Below, piece by piece: positions 7,901 to 13,992 of a stretch of 13,992 nucleotides of DNA (position 1 is its first letter; the number at the start of each line of letters is the position of its first letter). Position numbers and translations under genes: made by a program. This stretch comes from JABIRQ01 sp963583595 (lineage in GTDB: Bacteria; Pseudomonadota; Alphaproteobacteria; CADEGL01): contig CAUZWC010000051.1 of assembly GCA_963583595.1 (NCBI GenBank), positions 1 through 13,992 of the forward strand, in the 5' to 3' direction. The notes under the pieces are model-generated. The model did not search any database, was not told where the DNA came from, and worked only from the letters and a program-made list of their open reading frames with translations.

Positions 7901-8740
7901 ATGACCATCGAAACGATCGGCAAAAACAAATGCTTTGGCGGTGTGCAGGGAGTCTATTCTCACGCTGCGGAATCGACAGCTTGCGCCATGCGCTTCTCCG
8001 TCTTTCTCCCGCCCCAGGCCGAGGCGGGGAAGGTGCCCGTGGTCTATTGGCTCTCGGGCCTGACCTGCACGGAGGAGAATTTCACGGTCAAGGCCGGCGC
8101 GCAGCGCTACGCCGCCGAGGCCGGAATCGCCGTGGTCGCCCCGGATACCAGCCCGCGCGGCGAAGGGGTGGCCAATGACGACGCTTATGACTTCGGCCAG
8201 GGGGCGGGTTTCTACGTCGATGCCACGGAGGAGCCCTGGCGGGCGCACTACCGGATGTACGGCTATATCGTCGAGGAACTGCCTGTCCTGATCGCCGCAA
8301 GGTTTCCCGTGGATGCGGCGCGTGCGGGCATCATGGGCCATTCCATGGGCGGGCATGGCGCCCTGGTCTGCGGTCTGCGCAATCCCGACAAGTATCGCTC
8401 GATCAGCGCCTTCGCGCCGATCTGCGCGCCGATGCGCTGCCCTTGGGGACAAAAAGCGCTGACCGGCTATCTCGGTCCGGATCAAGAGGCCTGGAAAAAC
8501 TACGATGCGACGGAGCTGATTCGCGGCACGCACGACGACCGCGCCATCCTGGTCGACCAGGGCTTGGCCGACGGCTTTCTGACCGAGCAGATGAAGCCCG
8601 AACTTCTGGAAGAAGCCTGCCGCGAGACGGGGCGGCCGTTGATCCTCAACCGACGCGCCGGTTACGACCACAGCTATTACTTCATCGCCAGCTTCATCGG
8701 CGACCATATCCGCCACCATGCCGCCGCGCTGACCGTCTAG
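7901..8740 (+). CDS. frmB: S-formylglutathione hydrolase
   Basis: Hydrolyses S-formylglutathione to formate and glutathione, the last step of the glutathione-dependent formaldehyde route. At 279 aa it has the standard length for the esterase-D family. The nucleophile elbow GHSMGGHG is at 146-153 (Ser148), the acid is Asp224 in DQGLADGFL and the base His257 in GYDHSYYF. The family LSGLTCTEENF (51-61) includes the conserved Cys56 near the active site. I chose the ATG at 7901 with GAGGGA about eight bases upstream; an in-frame GTG at 7856 lies inside the terminator stem and adds residues the family lacks. It is downstream of frmA and the GFA-fold gene but separated from them by the terminator. 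Its stop abuts the remnant of an M23-like gene on the other strand. Confidence 0.95.
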   Translation: MTIETIGKNKCFGGVQGVYSHAAESTACAMRFSVFLPPQAEAGKVPVVYWLSGLTCTEENFTVKAGAQRYAAEAGIAVVAPDTSPRGEGVANDDAYDFGQGAGFYVDATEEPWRAHYRMYGYIVEELPVLIAARFPVDAARAGIMGHSMGGHGALVCGLRNPDKYRSISAFAPICAPMRCPWGQKALTGYLGPDQEAWKNYDATELIRGTHDDRAILVDQGLADGFLTEQMKPELLEEACRETGRPLILNRRAGYDHSYYFIASFIGDHIRHHAAALTV

Positions 8741-9104
8741 CCGCAGATCGACCTCGATCTTCCGCACGGCCTCGATGGGACAATTCTCGCCCGTCCGGGT
8801 CATCGTCACCGATCCGCGATAGCGTCCCGCCGGCCAGCCCGCGGACGGCGTACGCCAGCCGATGAAGGTCATGCGGTAGGCTTGGGGTCTTGTCGATCTC
8901 GACCGTATTCTCGGTCAGGACCTGATAGCCAGGACCCTCGATCCGCAGGGTCAGCCGGTCGCCCGCACGCAGGCCGCAGACCTGGGCCCAGAGCACCAGA
9001 GCCTCGCCGTCGCGCGGTAAGGCGTCCGGATCGCCCCCGAAGACGTGCCGGTGGCCCTGGCGGAATTCGGCCAGATCGGCAATTTGCATACCCGGCAGGA
9101 TGAA
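8741..9104 (-). pseudogene. 3' remnant of an M23-type metallopeptidase gene (C-terminal domain), frameshifted
   Basis: On the minus strand the frame reads ...DLAEFRQG..., then DGEALVLWAQVCGLRAGDRL, then EGPGYQVLTENTVEIDKT, down to about 8887. It then shifts by one and continues QAYRMTFIGWRTPSAGWPAG, RYRGSVTMTR and EAVRKIEVDLR. The two halves join smoothly if one C of the CCCC run is removed (plus-strand G run 8884-8887). The ALVLWA---GLRAGDRL, GP---L-EN and R-P-AGWPAGRYRG pattern is what I recall from the C-terminal domain after the peptidase domain in alphaproteobacterial M23 (LytM-like) murein hydrolases. The peptidase domain itself is missing: homology stops near 9100, where a histidine-kinase fragment begins on the other strand. 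Family naming is from memory; the decay into two frames is directly visible. Confidence 0.5.
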
Positions 9105-9251
9105 GGCACGGGCCGCGGCCTGCCGCTCGCCAAGCGCCTCTCCGAGCTCCACGACGCCGAATTGAAAACCGAAAGCGCGGTCGGGCGGGGCACTACCGTC
9201 AAGGTTATTTTCCCGCGCGAGCGGACCTTCTTCGCCGTCGCGGCGGAGTAG
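9102..9251 (+). pseudogene. 3' remnant of a sensor histidine kinase (end of the HATPase domain)
   Basis: The last 49 codons of a plus-strand frame read EGTGRGLPLAKRLSELHDAE, then LKTESAVGRGTTVKVIFPRE, and end at TAG 9249-9251. This is the G2 box and final strands of a HATPase_c domain, normally GTGLGLPLAK-L-ELHGG-L---S--G-GTTV-V-FP. The usual Leu between the two glycine pairs is Arg here (CGC). No H-box, N-box or G1-box precedes it: upstream codons are antisense to the M23-like remnant. It is therefore a non-functional kinase tail. The stop lies 3 bases from the end of the convergent amidase gene. Confidence 0.65.
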
Positions 9252-9254
9252 TGA

Positions 9255-10658
9255 TTAGGCGCAGAGGGGCGGCGCCCCCAGCCGTTCCCGCCCGGTGCCG
9301 AGCTTGCGTTCCATCGCGCCCGCGACGGCCAGCAGCTTTTCCTCCGCGCCGGCCGGCATCAGGACCTGCATGCCGACGGGCATGGCCCCCGCATCCAAGG
9401 CCACGGGCATAGTCAAGGCACAGAGCGACAGCAAATTTCCGATCGAGGTGTTGCGCAGCATCATCATGTTGCGCGGCATGTAGCCATCGACATCCGAGAC
9501 CTCCGCAAGTTTGGGCGGCGTGATCGAGACGCTCGGCGTCACGACGCAGTCGACCGTGCGCAGCCGTCCCGCCGCGGTCGCGCTGCAGCGCGCCATCAAG
9601 CGGCAACGGCGGACGAATTCGATAGCCGTGATATCGGCAGCACTTTCCATCCGTGCGCTTACCACGGAATCCAACGTCGCCTCCCATTCCGGCAGTTCGT
9701 CCTCGAGGAAGGACTTGAACTCGGCGGAAACGATCCCGCCACGGCGAAACAGGCCGAACACCTCTTCTGCCTCCGGCAGTTCCAGCGGCACGAGGCGGGC
9801 ACCCACCTCGGTCAGTTCGTCCAGGGCCTGGCGCACGCCCTCGACGATTCCAGGAGAGCAGTCCTGCCAGAAAATATCGTCGCAGATGCCGATTCGCAAG
9901 CCGTCCAGGGAGGCCGATTCGGTCGCTGACAACAATGCGCCGGTCGAGGCCTTGCGGTCGATCTCGCCAAAAGCGACGGTCGTGTCCGCGACGGTGCGGG
10001 CCAGCACACCGGGCGTGTCGAGGGCGGGGCTGAGCGGGGTAATTCCGGCCAGGGACCAGCGGCCATGGGTGACCTTGAGGCCGACATTGCCCGTGACCGA
10101 GGCGGGCACCCGGACCGAGCCGGCCGTGTCGCTGCCCAGCGCTATCAGGGCGGAACCCTCGCAGAGGCTGACTCCCGCGCCGGAGGACGATCCGCCGCTG
10201 ACCCGGTGATCATTCGCGTCCCAGGGATTGCGCGGCGAACCCCAATGGTTGTTCACGCCCGCGCCGCCATAGGCGAATTCGACCGTATGGGTCTTGCCCG
10301 TGATGACCGCCTGCTGGCCGCGCAGGGCGTCGACCACCGGACCTTGGCGCTCGAAGGCAGGGGGCAGGCGGTTGGGCGAGCCGGCGAAGGTCGGCAAGCC
10401 GTTCACGGCGAACAGATCCTTGACCGAAACGGGCACACCCTGGAACGGGCCCAAATCGGCACCGACCCGGAACAGGGCATCGGCCGCATCTGCCGCATCG
10501 CGCGCGGCATCCGCCTGCCAGAGTTTATAGGCGCCGAGCGCCTCGCCTCGGGAATCGTGATTGGCGATCGCCGCATCGGTCAAATCGCGCGCCGTGAATT
10601 TGCGCGCGCGCAAATTCCGGCCAATTTCGGCTATCGGAAATTCGGTCAGGTCGGACAT
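9255..10658 (-). CDS. Amidase-signature family hydrolase (second of a tandem pair)
   Basis: A 467-aa amidase-signature enzyme using a Ser-cisSer-Lys triad to hydrolyse amides. Visible are Lys80 in VPVSVKD, GGSSSGAG at 155-162 with the cis-Ser, and nucleophile Ser181 in GSDTAGSVRVP. No GatB or GatC gene is nearby, so a role as GatA in the tRNA transamidosome is unlikely; a catabolic amidase is more probable. Start ATG at 10658-10656 has AGGGAG six bases upstream. It follows the first amidase by 31 bases on the same strand and is clearly its paralogue (same length, shared DCSPG motif, SPRNPWD/IPRNPWD and the C-terminal PVG-AMER segment). The substrate is unknown. The pair's divergent neighbour is a haloacetate dehalogenase, so small haloamides are a reasonable guess. 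Confidence 0.88.
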   Translation of the reverse strand: MSDLTEFPIAEIGRNLRARKFTARDLTDAAIANHDSRGEALGAYKLWQADAARDAADAADALFRVGADLGPFQGVPVSVKDLFAVNGLPTFAGSPNRLPPAFERQGPVVDALRGQQAVITGKTHTVEFAYGGAGVNNHWGSPRNPWDANDHRVSGGSSSGAGVSLCEGSALIALGSDTAGSVRVPASVTGNVGLKVTHGRWSLAGITPLSPALDTPGVLARTVADTTVAFGEIDRKASTGALLSATESASLDGLRIGICDDIFWQDCSPGIVEGVRQALDELTEVGARLVPLELPEAEEVFGLFRRGGIVSAEFKSFLEDELPEWEATLDSVVSARMESAADITAIEFVRRCRLMARCSATAAGRLRTVDCVVTPSVSITPPKLAEVSDVDGYMPRNMMMLRNTSIGNLLSLCALTMPVALDAGAMPVGMQVLMPAGAEEKLLAVAGAMERKLGTGRERLGAPPLCA

Positions 10659-10689
10659 GGCTATCTCCCTGTTCTGCGCGTTCGGCGTA

Positions 10690-12102
10690 TCAGTCGTGGC
10701 CCATCGGGGCGCGGCCGAGACGGTCGGCGGACCGGCCGATCACCCGCTCCATCGCATGGGCGATGGCGAAGAGGCGCTCTTCCGTGCCCGCCCGGCCGAC
10801 CAAGGTGATGCCGACCGGCATGCCGGTCGCGTCGAGCCCCGCGGGCAAGGTCAGGCCGCAGAGCCGCAGCATGTTGACCGGGCAAGTGTTGCGGAACATC
10901 TGCCGGTTGACACGGACATGCTCGTCGAGCGGCTCGACCGCGTCATAGGTCGGCGGCGTGACCGGCGTGGTCGGCACGATCAAGGCATCGAAACCGGTCA
11001 GCCGATCGTCGGCGGCAAGGGCCAATCGCACCAGCTCGCTCTTTCGCGACAGCCATTCGCGCGCGGTGATGCCGCCGCCATCGGCGATGCGCAGGCGCAC
11101 GGTCTCGTCCAGGGTTTCGATCCAGGCGGGCAGATACTCGTTGAGGAAGGCGTCGCATTCGCCCGAGACGACACTGCCTTTGAGATGCATCGCGTAGCCC
11201 GCCGCGTATTCCGGCATGTCGATTTCAACCAGCCCCGCGCCGGCGGCGGCGAACTCGTCGATCGCACCCCGGGCCGCCTCGGCCACACCCGGCGAACAGT
11301 CGTCCCATACCCCGTTCTCGCAGACCGCGAGGCGGAAGTCCGACGGCGTAGCGCGTTCGATATCCGCTAGGAAGCGGCGCGGATCGCCGAGCAGCGGATC
11401 GAGCGCCCCAAAACCATAGGCCAGATCATCGACCGAGCGGGCGAGCAATCCCACCGTGTCCATGATCGGACTGAGCGGCACGCAGCCATCGGTCGGCCAG
11501 CGGCCCGTCGTGGTCTTGATTCCGGCATTACCGGTCAGGCTCGCGGGAACGCGCACCGAGCCCCCGGTGTCGCTGCCCACGGCAAGCAGTGCGGTTCCTT
11601 CCAGCAGGCTGACCCCGGCGCCCGAGGAGGACCCGCCGGGCACCCGCGATTGCGCGGCGTCCCAAGGGTTGCGCGGGATGCCCCAGAAGTGGCGGTTGGT
11701 GCCCAGGGCGCCGAAGGCGAATTCGACCGTGTGGGCTTTGCCGGAAACGACCGCCGTCTGGCGGCGCAGGCGGCGGACGAAATCGCCGGCGCGCTCCCAG
11801 GATTCGGGCAGGCGGTTAGGGGTGCCGGCATAGGTCGGATAGCCGGGCACGCCGAACAGATCCTTCACCGAGACGGGAACTCCGTGAAGCGGGCCGGACG
11901 GGCCGTTCGCCTTGCGCACGAGATCGGCCGCAGCGCCCTCGCGCGCCACCCGGTCCGCATCCCAGGTCCGGTAGGCCTGAAGCGGGGCATCGAAGCGGCG
12001 GTGGTTGTCGACCGCTTCTTCGGCCAGGGCCTCCGCGTTGAGCTTGCCGCTTTGGAGATCGGCGGCGACCTCCCGCAGCGGGCGTCCGAACTGTCCGCTC
12101 AT
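10690..12102 (-). CDS. Amidase-signature family hydrolase (first of a tandem pair)
   Basis: A 470-aa amidase-signature enzyme with Lys80 in VPVSVKD, GGSSSGAG at 156-163 and nucleophile Ser182 in GSDTGGSVRVP, all intact. The domain runs through most of the protein, with no added domain, signal peptide or membrane segment, so it should be cytoplasmic. Start ATG at 12102-12100 has AAGGAG five bases upstream. It is the promoter-proximal member of a two-gene operon with its paralogue at 9255-10658, and is divergent from the haloacetate dehalogenase across 87 bases, so shared control is possible. Conservation of the active site in both copies argues that both are active. Differences around the substrate cleft (e.g. 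GALGTNRHFWG against GGAGVNNHWG) suggest they act on different amides. Specific substrate not deducible. Confidence 0.88.
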   Translation of the reverse strand: MSGQFGRPLREVAADLQSGKLNAEALAEEAVDNHRRFDAPLQAYRTWDADRVAREGAAADLVRKANGPSGPLHGVPVSVKDLFGVPGYPTYAGTPNRLPESWERAGDFVRRLRRQTAVVSGKAHTVEFAFGALGTNRHFWGIPRNPWDAAQSRVPGGSSSGAGVSLLEGTALLAVGSDTGGSVRVPASLTGNAGIKTTTGRWPTDGCVPLSPIMDTVGLLARSVDDLAYGFGALDPLLGDPRRFLADIERATPSDFRLAVCENGVWDDCSPGVAEAARGAIDEFAAAGAGLVEIDMPEYAAGYAMHLKGSVVSGECDAFLNEYLPAWIETLDETVRLRIADGGGITAREWLSRKSELVRLALAADDRLTGFDALIVPTTPVTPPTYDAVEPLDEHVRVNRQMFRNTCPVNMLRLCGLTLPAGLDATGMPVGITLVGRAGTEERLFAIAHAMERVIGRSADRLGRAPMGHD

Positions 12103-12189
12103 CCCGGCTCCTTCCTCTCGAATTCGAATTGTTGCGCTTGCCTCCCAGCGGGCGAGCGATCATAGAACCTGCAAGGATGGAGACGCCAG
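12103..12189. promoter_or_regulatory. Divergent intergenic region between amidase pair and haloacetate dehalogenase
   Basis: The 87 bases hold two overlapping 10-bp palindromes, TCGAATTCGA (12118-12127) and AATTCGAATT (12121-12130). On the plus strand there is a weak promoter-like pair, TTGCCT at 12138-12143 and CATAGA at 12161-12166 with a 17-base spacer, the latter only a partial -10 match. Both flanking genes must be started from here or from further inside their neighbours. The palindrome lies about 20 bases before the amidase ATG. Confidence 0.25.
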
Positions 12190-13098
12190 ATGACGGGACG
12201 AAAAACCGCCGGCGACAGCCCGGCGCATTTCGACGGTTTCGAGAGCCGGCGGATCGAGGTTGACGGTATCGGTATCAATCTCATCACGGCGGGGCGCGGA
12301 CCTGCCGTCCTGCTACTCCACGGCTATCCCCAGACACATCTGATGTGGCGCCATATTGCGCCGCGCCTGGCCGATCGCTTCACGGTCGTCGCACCGGATC
12401 TGCGGGGCTACGGGGATTCGGACAAACCGGTTTCTGACCCCCGGCACGAAACCTATTGCAAGCGGACGAACGCGCGGGACCAGGTCGCCGTCATGACCGC
12501 GCTGGGCCATGACCGTTTCCATGTTGTCGGCCATGACCGGGGCGGCCGGGTCGGCCATCGGCTCGCGCTGGACCATCCCGACCGGGTGAACAGTCTGGCC
12601 GTCCTCGACATCGCACCCACCCACAAGATGTACACGGAAGCCGACCGGGCCATGGCGACGGCCTATTGGCATTGGTTCTTCTTGATCCAGCCGGCCGATC
12701 TGCCCGAACGCTGGATCGGGTCCGATCCGGCCTATTACCTCAATCGGACCTTCGGAAGCTGGGGCGCGGGCACTGATATTTTCCCGCTGGAGATCCTGGC
12801 CGAGTATCTGCGCTGCTTCTCCGACCCGGCGACGATTCACGCCTCCTGCGAGGATTACCGTGCCGGTGCCGGTATCGATCTGGAGCATGACGAGGAAGAC
12901 CTCGACCGCAAGCTCGATTGTCCTGTCCTCGCGCTCTGGGGCGAGGCGGGCTTCGTCGGGCGGCATTACGACGTAATTGCGGCCTGGAAGGAGCGAGCGG
13001 CGAATGTGACCGGCCGCGGCATCCCTGGCGGCCATTGGTTGCCCGAGGCCGTACCCGAGGAAACCTTCGAAGCTTTGACCGTATTTCTGAACAGTTGA
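12190..13098 (+). CDS. Haloacetate (fluoroacetate) dehalogenase, alpha/beta hydrolase
   Basis: Predicted to hydrolyse a haloacetate to glycolate and halide in the cytoplasm. At 302 aa it matches the family length. Compared from memory with the Rhodopseudomonas palustris enzyme, it keeps nucleophile Asp116 in GHDRGGR, carboxylate-binding Arg117 and Arg120, acid Asp140 in VLDIAPT and base His282 in GGHWLPE. The halide-pocket residues His161, Trp162 (YWHWFF) and Tyr223 (CEDYRAG) are also present. HGYPQTHLMWR (44-54) and APDLRGYGDSDKP (68-80) are typical too. Start ATG at 12190 has GGAG seven bases upstream. The gene is divergent from two amidases. Related epoxide hydrolases share the fold, but the HW/Y halide pocket favours a dehalogenase. 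Whether it takes fluoroacetate or only chloro- and bromoacetate cannot be told from sequence. Confidence 0.9.
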   Translation: MTGRKTAGDSPAHFDGFESRRIEVDGIGINLITAGRGPAVLLLHGYPQTHLMWRHIAPRLADRFTVVAPDLRGYGDSDKPVSDPRHETYCKRTNARDQVAVMTALGHDRFHVVGHDRGGRVGHRLALDHPDRVNSLAVLDIAPTHKMYTEADRAMATAYWHWFFLIQPADLPERWIGSDPAYYLNRTFGSWGAGTDIFPLEILAEYLRCFSDPATIHASCEDYRAGAGIDLEHDEEDLDRKLDCPVLALWGEAGFVGRHYDVIAAWKERAANVTGRGIPGGHWLPEAVPEETFEALTVFLNS

Positions 13099-13290
13099 TT
13101 CTGCAGACCTACCGCTCGGTACTCCGAACACCTATATCAGACTCGTCAATGCGCGCGGATCGCACCGCGCGGGATGTAACGAACGGAAATCACGATGGTG
13201 CGCCGTGGTCGGTCGGGTGGAGATGGGAATGGCGAATCAGGAGATGCAACGCCCGGTTCTCTCCGTCGAAAAGGTGACAGAGGGGCGCCT

Positions 13291-13992
13291 GTGAAGAAAG
13301 TTGGGAAAAAGGTGCGTGTCGGCCTGTTCGTGAAATCGCGCGGCTATTTCATTGCGGGCATCCTGGTCACGGCGCCGATCAGCATCACCTTCTATCTGGC
13401 CTGGTTGGTTATCAATTTCTTCGACACGCGGATCACCCCGCTGCTGCCGGTCAAATACAACCCGGAGACCTATCTGCCCTTCGGCGTGCCTGGGGTCGGG
13501 CTCCTCATCTTCATTATTTTCCTCACCGTTGTCGGTTGGCTGACGGCGGGTCTGTTGGGCCGCTGGGTCATGCGCCTGGCGGAGCGGGTGCTGCGCCGCA
13601 TGCCGGTCATCCGCAGCATCTATTCCGCGACCAAGCAGATCGTCGAGACGATCCTGGCCGACCAGTCGGAAACCTTTCGCCAGGTCGTGTTGTTCGAGTA
13701 CCCCCGGCGCGGCAGCTGGGCGCTGGGCTTCATCACAGGCATGACCCAGGGCGAGGTCCAGAGCCTGACCGAAAACGATGTGGTCAACGTCTTCCTTCCG
13801 ACCACGCCGAATCCGACCTCGGGCTATCTCCTCTTCCTGCCCCGGTGCGAACTGGTCGTTCTCAGCATGACCGTGGAGGAGGGGATCAAGATGGTCGTCT
13901 CGGGCGGCATCGTCACCCCACCGGACCGCCGCCCCGATCCGGAAAAAGAGGTCAAGAAGATCGCAGCCGCGGATCGTGAGAAACAAACGATC
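13291..13992 (+). CDS. DUF502 family integral membrane protein (3' end outside window)
   Basis: 234 codons without a stop up to the window end. Two membrane helices are visible, about residues 18-42 (YFIAGILVTAPISITFYLAW) and 66-90. Family landmarks follow: NPETYLPFGVPGVG (57-70), RMPVIRSIYSATKQI (103-117), EYPRRGSWALGFITG (136-150), VNVFLPTTPNPTSGYLLF (165-182) and VSGGIV (203-208). DUF502 proteins are widespread, conserved and without a firmly known function. I chose the GTG at 13291 because GAGGGG lies five bases upstream and it gives a normal N-terminus. An in-frame ATG at 13195 would add 32 mostly polar residues with poor codon use. The start overlaps the stop of a possible 21-codon frame (13229-13294) by GTGA. 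The 192 bases before it show no clear promoter. Confidence 0.88.
   Translation, partial: MKKVGKKVRVGLFVKSRGYFIAGILVTAPISITFYLAWLVINFFDTRITPLLPVKYNPETYLPFGVPGVGLLIFIIFLTVVGWLTAGLLGRWVMRLAERVLRRMPVIRSIYSATKQIVETILADQSETFRQVVLFEYPRRGSWALGFITGMTQGEVQSLTENDVVNVFLPTTPNPTSGYLLFLPRCELVVLSMTVEEGIKMVVSGGIVTPPDRRPDPEKEVKKIAAADREKQTI

Noticed and set aside
8694..9152. Minus-strand frame of 152 codons as an intact gene
   Set aside because: After about 8887 the homologous reading continues in another frame and this one becomes Arg-rich noise; the 5' end overlaps the kinase remnant.
9255..12102. GatA subunits of the tRNA amidotransferase
   Set aside because: Two copies, no GatB or GatC nearby, and a catabolic-looking neighbourhood; the general amidase family fits better.
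13152..13171. CGCGCGG/CCGCGCG hairpin after the dehalogenase as a terminator
   Set aside because: The 7-bp stem is not followed by a T-run.
13195..13290. ATG at 13195 as the DUF502 start
   Set aside because: In frame and open, but with only weak GGAA upstream and atypical codons (GGA, TCA, AGA, CGA); the GTG at 13291 has a better site.
13237..13986. Minus-strand frame of 249 codons
   Set aside because: It is antisense to the strongly supported DUF502 gene and rich in His, Arg and Asp, as expected of a shadow frame.

Overview
The window looks like chromosomal DNA from a GC-rich alphaproteobacterium, probably Rhodospirillales-like. The support is strong GC preference at third codon positions, GGAG-type ribosome binding sites, a glutathione-dependent formaldehyde module of the frmA/gfa/frmB kind, a Sel1-repeat/SPOR protein and a DUF502 membrane protein. 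The order-level placement is inference from protein style. I see no rRNA, tRNA, CRISPR array, integrase or intact insertion sequence.

Layout. 1-110 (-): 5' end of a DJ-1/PfpI-family gene. 111-722: mostly non-coding, with an AT-rich island (about 28% GC by hand count over 241-480) and an orphan start of an asparagine-synthase/NAGGN-amidotransferase gene at 609. 723-2245 (-): two short-chain dehydrogenases in one likely operon, the upstream one YdfG-like, preceded by a promoter-like element overlapped by a 16-bp palindrome. 2357-3322 (+): membrane-anchored alpha/beta hydrolase. 3344-4666 (-): secreted Sel1-repeat protein with a C-terminal SPOR domain, with a 19-bp palindrome in its upstream region. 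4784-6030 (-): NupC-type nucleoside transporter broken by a one-base frameshift 37 codons before its natural end. 6214-8740 (+): frmA (class III alcohol dehydrogenase), a compact GFA-fold protein and frmB (S-formylglutathione hydrolase), with an intrinsic terminator between the last two. 8741-9251: two gene remnants, the 3' part of an M23-peptidase-like gene on the minus strand and the 3' part of a sensor histidine kinase on the plus strand, joined back to back. 9255-12102 (-): two tandem paralogous amidase-signature enzymes. 12190-13098 (+): a haloacetate (fluoroacetate) dehalogenase with every catalytic and halide-pocket residue I could map. 13291-13992 (+): DUF502 protein, running off the window.

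How the parts may work together. The frm genes form the standard glutathione route: formaldehyde + GSH to S-hydroxymethylglutathione, oxidation by FrmA to S-formylglutathione, and hydrolysis by FrmB to formate. The most suggestive combination is the divergent pair of amidases plus haloacetate dehalogenase: amide hydrolysis followed by dehalogenation would convert a haloacetamide to glycolate. That is a hypothesis from neighbourhood, not something the sequence proves.

The window also carries scars. There are three truncated gene pieces and two homopolymer frameshifts (nupC and the M23 remnant). The frameshifts could be real decay or read/assembly errors.
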